In this document: in pieces, positions 8,137 through 16,677 of the stretch
Position numbering within the stretch: position 1 is the first letter of the stretch
Layout: each line of letters opens with the position of its first letter
Source of the DNA: Agrococcus sp. KRD186
Lineage (GTDB): Bacteria; Actinomycetota; Actinomycetes; Actinomycetales; Microbacteriaceae
Direction of reading: 5' to 3'
NCBI RefSeq assembly: GCF_017168255.1
Contig: NZ_JABFAP010000001.1
Span: forward strand, 1,330,640 to 1,394,639
DNA length: 64,000 nt
Translations under genes and position numbers: made by a program
The notes under the pieces: model-generated
Database searches by the model: none
Seen by the model: only the letters and a program-made list of their open reading frames with translations
Told to the model about the DNA's origin: nothing

Positions 8137-8896
8137 CGATGCGCCTGCCGAGCCCGACGCCGGCGATCAGCCGGTCGGGCACGAGCGGGATGATCGGCGC
8201 CGCCAGCCGGTAGCGCCAGTCGCTCACCACCACGCCCCGCCGTCTGCGCAGCGCACGCAGGCCCTCACGGACGACTGTGGACGCATCCGCCCACCCCGCC
8301 CGCGGCACGACATCGGGCGAGATGCCCATGCGGTCGTGGAACTCGGTCGGCACGAAGCCCGGCAGCAGCGCCGTGACGGTGATGCCGTCGCGGTGGTAGC
8401 GGGCGTGGAGCGCGCGCGAGAGCGTGATCACCTGCGACTTCGCCGCCGCGTACGAGCCGCTCGGCAGCCGCCCCGCGAGGCTCGCGACGTTCAGGATGCC
8501 GCCGCGGCCGCGCTCGCGCATGCCCGGCAGCGCCGCGTGCGCGAGCCGCAGCGGCACCCACGAGAGCAGCTCGTGCATGCGCCGCTCGTCGTCGATGGCG
8601 GATGCGTGGAAGGGCTCGGCGACGGCGAAGCCGGCGTTGTTGATCAGCACGTCGATCGGATGCGTCGCCTGGGCCAGGCGGGCAGCGACGCGTTCGAGGT
8701 CGGCCGGGTCGGTGAGATCGGCGGGCAGCACCTCGACCTCGATCGCCCGCGTCGATCGCAGCTCGGCGGCGAGCCGCTCGAGCCGCTCGGCATCGCGGGC
8801 GACCAGCACGAGCGCGAGCCCGTCGGCGGCGAGCTGCCTCGTGAACTCGGCGCCCAGGCCCGCCGAGGCCCCGGTGACGAGCGCGCGCGGCTGCAT
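8129..8896 (-). CDS. short-chain dehydrogenase/reductase
   Basis: The 255-residue SDR has the cofactor loop TGASAGLG near the N-terminus, NNAG, the catalytic Ser (NVASLAGR) and YAAAK. It is a classical cytoplasmic NAD(P)(H) oxidoreductase of unknown substrate. The ATG at 8896 starts three residues before the first strand; the longer ORF is rejected because it adds an unrelated leader running towards the tRNA. A CAGGCT box 7 nt upstream could be a degenerate -10 of a leaderless transcript. Confidence 0.9.
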   Translation of the reverse strand: MQPRALVTGASAGLGAEFTRQLAADGLALVLVARDAERLERLAAELRSTRAIEVEVLPADLTDPADLERVAARLAQATHPIDVLINNAGFAVAEPFHASAIDDERRMHELLSWVPLRLAHAALPGMRERGRGGILNVASLAGRLPSGSYAAAKSQVITLSRALHARYHRDGITVTALLPGFVPTEFHDRMGISPDVVPRAGWADASTVVREGLRALRRRRGVVVSDWRYRLAAPIIPLVPDRLIAGVGLGRRIER

Positions 8897-8973
8897 GCGC
8901 CCAAGCCTGTCAGAACCCGAGGCGAAACCTGGGCGCGACTGTCGGCGGGCGACGCTATTCTGAAGCCCCACAC

Positions 8974-9056
8974 GCGGGAGTGGTGGAATCGGCAGACACG
9001 CAAGGTTTAGGTCCTTGTGCCCTCGTGGCGTAGGGGTTCAAGTCCCCTCTCCCGCA
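8974..9056 (+). tRNA. tRNA-Leu (anticodon UAG)
   Basis: The acceptor GCGGGAG (8974-8980) pairs with CTCCCGC (9049-9055) and the discriminator base is A. The anticodon arm is CAAGG-TTTAGGT-CCTTG with anticodon TAG at 9008-9010. A long variable arm and GGTTCAAGT T-loop make it a class II tRNA. CCA is not encoded. Confidence 0.96.
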
Positions 9057-9105
9057 CATAGCGCATCCGCGCTCGAACACCGGCACCATGCGAAGGAGCA
9101 CACGC

Positions 9106-9828
9106 GTGCATCCGCTGCCAGCAGCGTTCCTCATCGACATCGAGGGACTGATCACGAGCGCCGGGCCCTGGGCGCTGCTGCTGGTGTGCGCGATCGTGTT
9201 CGTCGAGACGGGGCTGCTCGTCGGCTTCCTGCTGCCGGGCGACACGCTCCTGGTGATCGCGGGGGTGCTCTCGTTCACCGGCGTCATCCCGCAGCCCATC
9301 TGGCTCGTGATGCTCAGCATCGCCGCGTGCGCGATCGCGGGCGACCAGCTGGGCTACTACATCGGCAAGAAGGCCGGGCCGCCCATCTTCCAGCGGAAGT
9401 CGTCCGGCCTCTTCTCCCACAGGACGATCGAGCGCACGAACCGCTTCTTCCTGCGCTACGGCGCCGCGGCGGTCATCATCGCCCGCTTCATCGGCATCGT
9501 GCGCACCTTCATGCCGGTCGCCGCTGGCGTCGGCAAGATGCCGTGGCCGCTGTTCTTCCGGCTCGACATCATCGGCGGCTTCCTGTGGGGCGCGGGGCTG
9601 CCGCTGCTGGGCTGGGGCGTCGCCCACATCCCCGGCGTCGCCGACTTCGTCACCCAGTACATCGACCTGGTGCTGATCGGCGTCGTCGTCATCGCGATCG
9701 GCTTCATCGTCTGGCACGCGATCCAGTCGCGCCGCGAGGTCGAGCAGGAGATCCGCGACGGCACCGCCACCGGCGACGTCGAGACGCTCGACCTGTCGGG
9801 CTGGGACGACAGCGGCCTGGAGCGCTGA
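9106..9828 (+). CDS. DedA/SNARE-associated family membrane protein
   Basis: The 240-residue polytopic protein has DedA-family signatures: FVETGLLVGFLLPGDTLLV, then GYYIGKKAGP, and RFIGIVRTFMPVAAGVGKM. Members are thought to act as lipid flippases or transporters linked to membrane homeostasis. The GTG at 9106 is preferred over the ATG at 9088 because AAGGAG (9093-9098) sits 7 nt before it. The gene follows tRNA-Leu and is convergent with mntR, with only 4 nt between them. Confidence 0.92.
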   Translation: MHPLPAAFLIDIEGLITSAGPWALLLVCAIVFVETGLLVGFLLPGDTLLVIAGVLSFTGVIPQPIWLVMLSIAACAIAGDQLGYYIGKKAGPPIFQRKSSGLFSHRTIERTNRFFLRYGAAAVIIARFIGIVRTFMPVAAGVGKMPWPLFFRLDIIGGFLWGAGLPLLGWGVAHIPGVADFVTQYIDLVLIGVVVIAIGFIVWHAIQSRREVEQEIRDGTATGDVETLDLSGWDDSGLER

Positions 9829-9832
9829 AGGG

Positions 9833-10486
9833 CTAGGTCGCGAGCCAGACGGCCTGCGCGACCTCCGGGCCGAGATCGACCGTGCCGCCGCCTGCGCGCA
9901 CCTGGATCGATCCCGAGTAGGGCTTCTGCCCCAGCACCGTGAGCACCGAGTCGAGCGCGATGCCCGCCTCGGCGAGGAACCGCAGCATGGCGGGGTCGGT
10001 GTCGGAGATGCGCACCACGGCACCCTCATGGCCCGCCCGCGTCTCGGCCAGCAGCACCGCATCCGGTCTCGTCACCGTGCCGTCGCTCGCCGGGATCGGA
10101 TCGCCATGCGGGTCGCGCACCGGATCGCCGAGCGAGCGGGCGATCGACTCGAGCAGCCGGTCGCTGAGCGCGTGCTCGAGGATCTCCGCCTCGTCGTGCA
10201 CCTCGTCCCAGTCGTAGCCGTGCCGCTCGACCAGCCAGGTCTCGACCACGCGGTGCCTGCGCACCTGCCGCACCGCCAGCAGCGAGCCCTTGCGGGTCAG
10301 CTCGATGGCGCCGTAGGGGCGGTGGTGCACGAGGCCGGCGGCGGCGAGCTTCTTGACCATCTCGGTGACGGTCGAGTTCGCCAGGCCCAGCCGCGTCGCC
10401 AGCTGCGATGGCGTCACGGGCTCGGGCTGCCACTCGGTGTGGTGGTAGATGGCCTTGACGTAGTCCTCAGCCGCGGTGGACTGCAT
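9833..10486 (-). CDS. mntR: MntR-like DtxR-family metal-dependent repressor
   Basis: The 217-residue regulator has an N-terminal winged helix (SQLATRLGLANSTVTEMVKKL), a dimerisation domain and a C-terminal SH3-like domain. At the metal sites it carries Asp8 (where DtxR has Met10) and Glu101 in HDEAEILEH (where DtxR has Cys102). Those are the residues known to distinguish manganese-sensing MntR from iron-sensing DtxR. The ATG lies inside the last codons of a decayed metal-ABC permease, overlapping by 20 nt, as in intact permease-mntR operons. With the transporter lost here, its remaining targets must lie elsewhere. Confidence 0.85.
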   Translation of the reverse strand: MQSTAAEDYVKAIYHHTEWQPEPVTPSQLATRLGLANSTVTEMVKKLAAAGLVHHRPYGAIELTRKGSLLAVRQVRRHRVVETWLVERHGYDWDEVHDEAEILEHALSDRLLESIARSLGDPVRDPHGDPIPASDGTVTRPDAVLLAETRAGHEGAVVRISDTDPAMLRFLAEAGIALDSVLTVLGQKPYSGSIQVRAGGGTVDLGPEVAQAVWLAT

Positions 10487-10670
10487 GTCGCCTCGCTCTC
10501 GCCCATCGCACGATGACCCCCCGGCGGGGCCCGAACAGCAACGCTAGCCCGAACGCGGGGCCCTGCGTCAGCACCACGGCGCCGCCGGGCGAGATGTCGA
10601 GCCAGAACGCGGCCATCAGCCCAGCGAGCGAGGCGACCATCGTGAGCGCCTGCGCGATGTCGCCGTCCGA
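10467..10670 (-). pseudogene. C-terminal remnant of a Mn/Zn-type ABC permease
   Basis: About 67 codons before a stop at 10467 read like the end of a metal ABC permease: ALTMVASLAGLMAAFWLDIS, then GGAVVLTQGPAFGLALLFGPRRG. Upstream, the similarity stops and the frame passes into the 19-bp repeat array and then IS630. No ATP-binding, substrate-binding or N-terminal permease segment is present in the window. The remnant overlaps the mntR start, so it is probably the stump of an MntR-controlled manganese importer removed by deletion. Confidence 0.7.
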
Positions 10671-10731
10671 GCCGCCCAGCACACCGGACGGGCTGCCGCG
10701 GCCACGCGACGTGCGCCCGATCGGGAGCCGC

Positions 10732-10905
10732 GGACCCGTTCGCGTTCGCTGGACCCGTTCGCGTTCGCTGGACCCGTTCGAGATCGCTGGACCCGTTCGA
10801 GATCGCTGGACCCGTTGGAGATCGCTGGACCCGCTCTGCACGCGACTGGACCCGTTCCGGATTGCCGGACCCGCCAGAACGGGTCCCAGGATCTCGGACG
10901 GGTCC
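10732..10905. repeat. 19-bp-period GGACCCG array with inverted end
   Basis: GGACCCG starts at 10732, 10751, 10770, 10789, 10808, 10827, 10848 and 10867, with spacings of 19 bp except one of 21. Full units resemble GGACCCGTTCGAGATCGCT. Two inverted copies (CGGGTCC) follow at 10880 and 10899, again 19 bp apart. The last direct and first inverted copy form a 7-bp stem with a 6-nt loop. The period is not a multiple of three, so the array is not a protein repeat. It fills the gap between the decayed permease and IS630. Confidence 0.85.
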
Positions 10906-10926
10906 AGCCTCCAGACACTCCCGCTA

Positions 10927-12072
10927 GTGGTCTGTCTCAGTTTTGATTGACTACTCGATCGAGGGTGGCGCGGGCGCGGGCGACTTTCGCGAGGATCGAT
11001 TCGGCCGTGGCGGTCCAGACGTACGGCCTGGGGTCCTCGTTGCTGGCTTCGAGGTAGTCCTCGATGCTGGCGATCAGCTGCGGCACGGAGCCGAAGATCC
11101 CGCGTCGGAGGTTCTGCTCGGTCAGGTCGCGGAACCAGCGCTCGACCTGGTTGAGCCATGAGGCCGAGGTGGGCGTGAAGTGCAGGTGGAACCTGCGGTG
11201 ACTCTCCAGCCAGCGCTTGACCGCAGGGTGCTTGTGGGTGGCGTAGTTGTCCAGGATCAGGTGCACCTGCAGGTGCTTCGGGACCTCACGGTCGATGGTC
11301 TTGAGGAATTTCAGGAACTCCTCGTGCCGGTGCTTGGGCAGGCACTGCCCGATGACCTTCCCGCTGAGCACGTCCAGCGCCGCGAACAGCGTGGTGGTGC
11401 CGTTGCGCTTGTAGTCATGCGTCATGGTCCCGGCGCGCCCCGGGACCATCGGCAACGACGGCTGGGTCCGGTCGAGCGCCTGGATCTGGGACTTCTCGTC
11501 CATGCACAGCACCACCGCCTGCTCGGGAGGGTCGAGATACAGGCCCACGACATCGACGACCTTCTCCGAGAACCGTGGGTCGTTGCTGACCTTGAACGTG
11601 TCGACCCGGTGGGGCTTGATGCCCAGCTCCGACCAGATCCGCTGCACGCTGGCCGGGCTGATGCCGACCTTCCTGGCCATGTCCCGGCACGACCAATGCG
11701 TCTTGCCCTTCGGCGGCGTCTTCGACAGCTCCACCACCTGCGCGACCGTCTCGTCGCTGATCGTCGGCTTCCGGCCCCGGCCGGGGGCGACCTTGCCCCA
11801 GTTCGCGAGCCCCTCGGCCTCGAACGACTCTCGCCACGAGCGGACCGTGACCGGGCTGACGCCGCGAGCGTCCGCGATCGTCTTGTTCCCGACCCCGTCC
11901 GCAGCATCCAGCAGCACCTGGGCGCGGACCACCTCCCGATGCGCTGACGTCTGCGACCTCGCGATGCGGTCGAGCACTTCGCGGTGCTCCTCGGAGACGG
12001 ACAGAGGTGCGGCTGGAGCGGACATACTCCAGAATAACCCGCTACGGTCTAACTATTTGCGAGACACACCAC
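10927..12072 (-). mobile_element. IS630-family insertion sequence, complete
   Basis: The 1146-bp element is bounded by terminal inverted repeats (GTGGTCTGTCTC at the left; the complement of GTGGTGTGTCTC at the right). TA lies directly outside each end (10925-10926 and 12073-12074), the target duplication of this family. It carries one intact transposase gene. Base composition is visibly less GC-rich than its neighbours, which fits recent arrival. Removing the element restores a continuous CCCGC-TA-GGAGC sequence. Confidence 0.93.
10937..12025 (-). CDS. IS630-family transposase
   Basis: The 362-residue transposase has an N-terminal helix-turn-helix region (NKTIADARGVSPVTVRSWRE), a second HTH-like part (MARKVGISPASVQRIWSELG) and a DDE superfamily nuclease. 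The acidic residues are in LCMDEKSQIQ, LILDNYATHKH and SWLNQVERWF. The frame is open from ATG to TGA, so the element is probably active. The stop codon lies within the left inverted-repeat region. Confidence 0.95.
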   Translation of the reverse strand: MSAPAAPLSVSEEHREVLDRIARSQTSAHREVVRAQVLLDAADGVGNKTIADARGVSPVTVRSWRESFEAEGLANWGKVAPGRGRKPTISDETVAQVVELSKTPPKGKTHWSCRDMARKVGISPASVQRIWSELGIKPHRVDTFKVSNDPRFSEKVVDVVGLYLDPPEQAVVLCMDEKSQIQALDRTQPSLPMVPGRAGTMTHDYKRNGTTTLFAALDVLSGKVIGQCLPKHRHEEFLKFLKTIDREVPKHLQVHLILDNYATHKHPAVKRWLESHRRFHLHFTPTSASWLNQVERWFRDLTEQNLRRGIFGSVPQLIASIEDYLEASNEDPRPYVWTATAESILAKVARARATLDRVVNQN

Positions 12073-12178
12073 TAGGAGCGCGCGTCCGGCAGCACGCAGC
12101 CGCCGCGCGCGCCTGGCACCGCAACGCGGACGACAGTCGGATGCGCGGCAGCGCGCCGCGCGATGGCCAGGTGGAGCC

Positions 12179-12796
12179 TCAGCCCGCCTGGATCCGCTCC
12201 GCGAGCGCCGTGAACGCGATCCGGCGGTGGCTCAGCGCGTCCTTCTCGGCGGGGCTGAGCTCCGCCGAGGCCCGTCCCCCGCCGTCGTGCGGGACGAAGA
12301 TCGGGTCGTACCCGAACCCGCCCTCGCCACGGGGCGCATCCGCTATCTCGCCCTTCCACTCGCCGCGCACGGCGAGCTCGCCGTCGGCGTCGACCCACGC
12401 GGCGGCGCAGACGAACTGCGCGGCGCGATCGGCGGACGAGCCCAGGTTGGCCAGCAGCAGCTCGAGGTTGTCGCGATCGTCGCGGGTGCCGGCGTAGCGG
12501 GCCGAATGGATGCCGGGGGCGCCGCCGAGCGCGTCCACCTCGATGCCCGAGTCGTCGGCCAGCGCAGGCAGTCCGGTGTGCGCGTGGGCGGCGCGCGCCT
12601 TGATGAGCGCGTTCGCCTCGAAGCTCTCGCCGTCCTCGACCGGCTCCGGGCCGTCGTAGGGCAGCAGCTCGACGCCGGGCAGCAGCGGCGCGAGGATGCG
12701 CGCGAGCTCCTCGACCTTGTGCGCGTTGTGGGTGGCGACGACCACCTGCAGGCCGCCGCCGACCAGATCGAGGCCCATCGAGCCGGTGATGCTCAT
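12179..12796 (-). CDS. rdgB: non-canonical purine NTP pyrophosphatase RdgB/HAM1
   Basis: The 205-residue enzyme hydrolyses dITP, XTP and related nucleotides to monophosphates, cleaning the nucleotide pool. The motif [13 protein letters not shown] is at the N-terminus, followed by [13 protein letters not shown] and [12 protein letters not shown]. The ATG overlaps the rph TGA (ATGA), so it is translated with RNase PH. The murI-rph-rdgB order is common in actinobacteria. Confidence 0.95.
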   Translation of the reverse strand: MSITGSMGLDLVGGGLQVVVATHNAHKVEELARILAPLLPGVELLPYDGPEPVEDGESFEANALIKARAAHAHTGLPALADDSGIEVDALGGAPGIHSARYAGTRDDRDNLELLLANLGSSADRAAQFVCAAAWVDADGELAVRGEWKGEIADAPRGEGGFGYDPIFVPHDGGGRASAELSPAEKDALSHRRIAFTALAERIQAG

Positions 12797-13551
12797 GCGC
12801 TGCCGCCCAGCGGAGCCGCGAGCGCCGCGGCCTGCAGCTCGGTCAGCGTCGCGGTGCCCGCGAGCGCGAGGTCGAGCAGCCGATCGAGCTCTGAGCGGTC
12901 GAAGGGGGCGCCCTCTGCGGTGCCCTGCACCTCGATCAGCAGCCCGCGGCCGGTGGCGACGACGTTCATGTCGGTGCCGGCGCGCACGTCCTCGGTGTAG
13001 GCCAGATCGAGCATCGGCTCGCCGTCGACGATGCCGACCGAGACGGCGGCGACCGAGTCGATGAGCGGCTTGGCGCTCTTCGGCACGCGCCCTTCGCCCT
13101 GCGCCCAGGCGATCGCGTCGGCCAGCGCCACGTAGGCACCGGTGATCGCGGCCGTGCGGGTGCCGCCGTCGGCCTGCAGCACGTCGCAGTCGACCGCGAT
13201 CGAGAGCTCGCCGAGCGCCTTCATGTCGACGCCCGCCCGCAGCGAGCGGCCGATCAGGCGCGAGATCTCGTGCGTGCGGCCGCCCACCTTGCCGCGCACG
13301 CTCTCGCGATCCATCCGCTCGTTCGTCGAGCGCGGCAGCATCGAGTACTCGGCGGTCACCCAGCCCTTGCCCTTGCCCGACATCCAGCGGGGCACGGTGG
13401 GCATGACGGATGCGGTGCACAGCACGCGCGTGCCGCCGAAGGAGATGAGGGCGCTCCCCTCGGCCTGCTGGCTCCACCCTCGCTCGATGGTGACCTCGCG
13501 CAGCTGGTCGAGCTGCCTGCCGTCCTTGCGCGTGATGCCTGCTGCAGCCAA
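12793..13551 (-). CDS. rph: ribonuclease PH
   Basis: The 252-residue phosphorolytic 3'-5' exoribonuclease trims tRNA 3' ends. Family motifs are visible: the N-terminal [27 protein letters not shown] and [18 protein letters not shown]. The start codon is TTG; it is selected because AAGGAG lies 6 nt upstream, overlapping the murI stop region, and no ATG or GTG fits. It is the middle gene of murI-rph-rdgB. Confidence 0.95.
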   Translation of the reverse strand: MAAAGITRKDGRQLDQLREVTIERGWSQQAEGSALISFGGTRVLCTASVMPTVPRWMSGKGKGWVTAEYSMLPRSTNERMDRESVRGKVGGRTHEISRLIGRSLRAGVDMKALGELSIAVDCDVLQADGGTRTAAITGAYVALADAIAWAQGEGRVPKSAKPLIDSVAAVSVGIVDGEPMLDLAYTEDVRAGTDMNVVATGRGLLIEVQGTAEGAPFDRSELDRLLDLALAGTATLTELQAAALAAPLGGSA

Positions 13552-13562
13552 TGCCGTCTCCT

Positions 13563-14399
13563 TCAGTCGGTGCGACCGGGCAGGGTGATGACCCCGGTCT
13601 GATGGAACTCCACGTGGGTGACCTCCGGCCCGAGGAAGCGCCGGGCGAGCCGCAGGAACGGCTCCTGCGCCTCGGTGGTGGCCTCGAACTCGTAGGTGGG
13701 GGCCGCTCTCGTCGGCGCCAGCATGCCGCGGTCGCTGAGGATGCGGTAGACGTCGGCCGCGGTCTCCTCGGCGCTCGAGACCAGCCGCACGTCGGCGCCG
13801 GCGACGTAGCCGATCGCGCCCGCCAGCAGCGGGTAGTGGGTGCAGCCGAGCACGACCGTGTCGAGATCCTCGGCCAGCAGCGGCTCGAGGTAGCGATGCG
13901 CGGCCTCGAGCACCTCGTCGCCGGTGGTGACGCCCGACTCGACGAACTCCACGAAGCGCGGGGCCGCCGCCGCGGCCACGTGCGGCACACCGGCCTCCGC
14001 GAACGCGCGCTGGTAGGCGCCGGAGCCGATGGTGCCGGCGGTGCCGATCACGCCGATGCGGCCGGATCGGCTCTGCGCCACGGCCGCCCGCACGGCAGGG
14101 TGGATGACCTCGACGACGGGGATGCCCATGCCGGCCTCGTAGCGCTCGCGCGCGATGTCGAAGGTCGCGGCTGAGGCGGTGTTGCAGGCGATCACGAGCA
14201 TCTTCACACCCTGGGCGACGAGCGTGTCGAGCACGTCGAGCGCCAGGTGCCGCACGTCGTCCTGCTCGCGCGGTCCGTAGGGCCCGTTCGCGGTGTCGCC
14301 GATGTAGGTGATCGACTCGGCAGGCAGCTGGTCGATGATCGCGCGCGCCACGGTGAGCCCGCCGACACCGCTGTCGAAGACTCCGATCGGGCGCTGCAC
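13563..14399 (-). CDS. murI: glutamate racemase
   Basis: The 278-residue cytoplasmic enzyme makes D-glutamate for peptidoglycan. Both catalytic cysteines are present, in VIACNTASA and [10 protein letters not shown], and the N-terminal [14 protein letters not shown] is intact. The start is GTG at 14399. TAGGCT (14412 down to 14407) lies exactly 7 nt upstream, which suggests a leaderless mRNA. It leads the operon with rph and rdgB and is divergent from the OpuC-type operon. Confidence 0.96.
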   Translation of the reverse strand: MQRPIGVFDSGVGGLTVARAIIDQLPAESITYIGDTANGPYGPREQDDVRHLALDVLDTLVAQGVKMLVIACNTASAATFDIARERYEAGMGIPVVEVIHPAVRAAVAQSRSGRIGVIGTAGTIGSGAYQRAFAEAGVPHVAAAAAPRFVEFVESGVTTGDEVLEAAHRYLEPLLAEDLDTVVLGCTHYPLLAGAIGYVAGADVRLVSSAEETAADVYRILSDRGMLAPTRAAPTYEFEATTEAQEPFLRLARRFLGPEVTHVEFHQTGVITLPGRTD

Positions 14400-14496
14400 G
14401 ACGGCAAGCCTAGTCGCGCCCGCTCGCGGTCACCCCCCGCACCGAGGTCAGGCGCACCCGGTAGTGTCGGCACCCGGCGACCGGGAGGAGCCCCGC

Positions 14497-15309
14497 GTGA
14501 TCGAGTTCGACGCCGTGCACAAGGAGTATCCCGACGGCACCGTGGCCGTCGAGCGCTTCAGCCTGATCGTCCCCTCGCACCGCGTGGTCGCCCTGGTGGG
14601 CTCCTCCGGCAGCGGCAAGACGACGCTGCTGCGCATGGTCAACCGCATGGTCGAGCCCTCCAGCGGCACGGTCTCGATCGACGGCGTCGACGTGCGCTCG
14701 ATGGATCGCGTGAAGCTGCGCCGCTCGATCGGCTACGTCCTCCAGGCCGGCGGCCTGCTCCCGCACCGCACCGTCGCAGACAACGTCGCCACGGTGCCGG
14801 TGCTCGAGGGTCGCAGCCGCCGGCAGGCGAGGGCGGATGCGCTGGGTCTGCTCGAGCGCGTCGGTCTCGACACGGCGCTCGCCGACCGCTACCCCGCGCA
14901 GCTCTCCGGCGGCCAGCAGCAGCGCGTCGGTGTCGCCCGCGCGCTCGCCGCCGACCCGAACATCCTGCTGATGGACGAGCCCTTCGGCGCCGTCGACCCG
15001 ATCGTGCGCGACCAGCTGCAGGCCGAGATGCGCGCGCTGCAGGCCGACATCGGCAAGACCATCGTGTTCGTCACGCACGACATCGACGAGGCGTTCGCGC
15101 TCGGCGACGAGGTGGTGGTGCTGCGCACCGGCGCCGAGATCGCGCAGCGGGGCGCGCCGGCCGAGATCCTCGCGAATCCGGCGGACGACTTCGTCTCCGA
15201 CTTCGTGGGTGCCGGCACCGCCCAGCGCACCCTGCGCATCCGCGAGGTCGACGGCCGCAGCGTCGTCGTCGACGGCGACGATCGCCCCACCGGCGTGCTC
15301 GAGCGGTGA
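14497..15309 (+). CDS. glycine betaine/proline-type ABC transporter, ATPase
   Basis: The 270-residue OpuCA/ProV-like ATPase has Walker A GSSGSGKT at residues 35-42, the signature LSGGQQQRV, Walker B ILLMDEPFGAVD and the His switch VFVTHDIDEA. It lacks the C-terminal CBS pair found in some OpuCA proteins. The GTG start has GGGAGGAG 6 nt upstream. It is the first of four genes (ATPase, permease, permease, binding lipoprotein) that together form an osmoprotectant importer. Confidence 0.92.
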   Translation: MIEFDAVHKEYPDGTVAVERFSLIVPSHRVVALVGSSGSGKTTLLRMVNRMVEPSSGTVSIDGVDVRSMDRVKLRRSIGYVLQAGGLLPHRTVADNVATVPVLEGRSRRQARADALGLLERVGLDTALADRYPAQLSGGQQQRVGVARALAADPNILLMDEPFGAVDPIVRDQLQAEMRALQADIGKTIVFVTHDIDEAFALGDEVVVLRTGAEIAQRGAPAEILANPADDFVSDFVGAGTAQRTLRIREVDGRSVVVDGDDRPTGVLER

Positions 15310-15322
15310 CGGGCCCAGTCCT

Positions 15323-15967
15323 GTGAACTGGCTCAGCCAGAACCTGCACATCGTCGGCCAGCTGCTGGCCGACCACCTGGTGCTGTCGATCCCACCCATC
15401 CTGCTGAGCCTCATCATCTCGGTGCCGCTCGGGCGCCTCGCGGCCGGCAGCCCGCGCTGGCGCACGCCGCTGCTCACCGGCACCGGCCTGCTCTACGCGA
15501 TCCCCTCGCTGCCGCTGTTCATCATCGTCCCCGCGGTGTTCGGCTTCTCGCTGCGCTCCCCCGCGACCATGATCACCGCGCTGACGCTGTACGGCTGCGC
15601 CCTGCTCGTGCGCGGTGCGGCGGATGCGTTCTCGTCCGTCCCGCAGGACGTGCGGTTGGCGGCCGCGGCGACCGGGCACTCCCGCTGGGGCATGTTCTGG
15701 AAGGTCGAGCTGCCGCTGGCCGGCCCGGTGCTGCTGTCGTCGCTGCGAGTGGTGACGGTCTCGACCGTCAGCCTCGTGACGGTCGGCGCCGTCATCGGCA
15801 TCTCGAGCCTCGGCACGCTGTTCACCGACGGCTTCCAGCGCAACATCGACGCCTCCATCATCACCGGCATCGTGCTCACCGTCGTCGTCGCGTTCGCGCT
15901 CGATGCCCTCTGCGTGCTCGCCGCGCGCTGGGCGATGCCCTGGCAGCGGGCGGTGAGCCGCGCATGA
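15323..15967 (+). CDS. OpuC-type ABC transporter permease 1
   Basis: The 214-residue permease has about five membrane segments and the BPD-type coupling loop QDVRLAAAATGHSRWGMFWK. It follows the ATPase by 13 nt and overlaps the second permease by 4 nt (ATGA). The start is GTG (VNWLSQN); the longer ORF lies within the ATPase gene. The ordering fits OpuCB. Confidence 0.9.
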   Translation: MNWLSQNLHIVGQLLADHLVLSIPPILLSLIISVPLGRLAAGSPRWRTPLLTGTGLLYAIPSLPLFIIVPAVFGFSLRSPATMITALTLYGCALLVRGAADAFSSVPQDVRLAAAATGHSRWGMFWKVELPLAGPVLLSSLRVVTVSTVSLVTVGAVIGISSLGTLFTDGFQRNIDASIITGIVLTVVVAFALDALCVLAARWAMPWQRAVSRA

Positions 15968-16677
15968 ACCTGCTCATCGAGGCGGTGCAGTGGCTGCTCG
16001 ACCCCGTCAACTGGCAGGGCGAGAACGCGCTCGGCATGCGCATCCTCGAGCACCTGGGCTTCTCGGCTGTCGTCGTGCTGGTGGCGGCCGCCATCGGCAT
16101 CCCGGTCGGCACCCTGATCGGGCACACCGGCCGCGGCCGAGGCGCGATCATCGCGATCACGGGCGGCGCGCGGGCGCTGCCGACGCTCGGCCTGCTGACG
16201 ATCTTCGGCCTGTGGCTCGGCATCGGGCTCGAGGCGCCGTTCCTGGCGCTGCTGGTGCTGGCGCTGCCGCCTGTGCTGGCCGGCGCCTACGCCGGCGTCG
16301 AGTCGGTCGACCGCGCGACCGTCGGCGCGGCGCGGGCGATCGGGCTGACCGAGCGGCAGATCCTCACCGGGGTCGAGCTGCCGCTCGCCGCGCCCGTCAT
16401 CATCGGCGGCCTGCGCTCGGCGGCGCTGCAGGTGATCTCCACCGCGACGCTCGCCGCCTACATCTCCGACACCGGGCTCGGCAGGCCCCTCTTCACAGGC
16501 ATGAAGACGCAGCAGTACGACATGATGCTCGGCGCGTCCATCCTCGTGGCGCTGCTCGCGCTCATTGTCGAGCTGTGCTTCCAGCTCGTCCAATCCGCGG
16601 CGACCCGCCGCGCCGAACCCCACAACGGACACCAGCACCGTGCGCACTCAGGTGCGCGAGAGAGGATCGCAGCATGA
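15964..16677 (+). CDS. OpuC-type ABC transporter permease 2
   Basis: The 237-residue permease has an N-terminal amphipathic leader, about five membrane segments and the coupling loop RATVGAARAIGLTERQIL. Its ATG overlaps the first permease stop, and its own TGA overlaps the ATG of the binding-protein gene. It corresponds to OpuCD by order. Its polar C-terminal tail, rich in His and Arg, is not conserved family sequence. Confidence 0.9.
   Translation: MNLLIEAVQWLLDPVNWQGENALGMRILEHLGFSAVVVLVAAAIGIPVGTLIGHTGRGRGAIIAITGGARALPTLGLLTIFGLWLGIGLEAPFLALLVLALPPVLAGAYAGVESVDRATVGAARAIGLTERQILTGVELPLAAPVIIGGLRSAALQVISTATLAAYISDTGLGRPLFTGMKTQQYDMMLGASILVALLALIVELCFQLVQSAATRRAEPHNGHQHRAHSGARERIAA

Noticed and set aside
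10732-10905. GGACCCG array as a plasmid iteron origin
   Set aside because: No replication initiator gene is nearby and the surroundings are chromosomal. Iteron-like spacing alone is not enough; I keep it as an unexplained array.
10467-11159. 230-codon minus-strand frame as a complete gene
   Set aside because: Only the last ~67 codons resemble a metal permease. The rest is translated repeat array and IS630 end.
12072-12398. 108-codon minus-strand frame beside IS630
   Set aside because: It overlaps rdgB in another frame and has no recognisable motif. The gap 12075-12178 shows nothing else.
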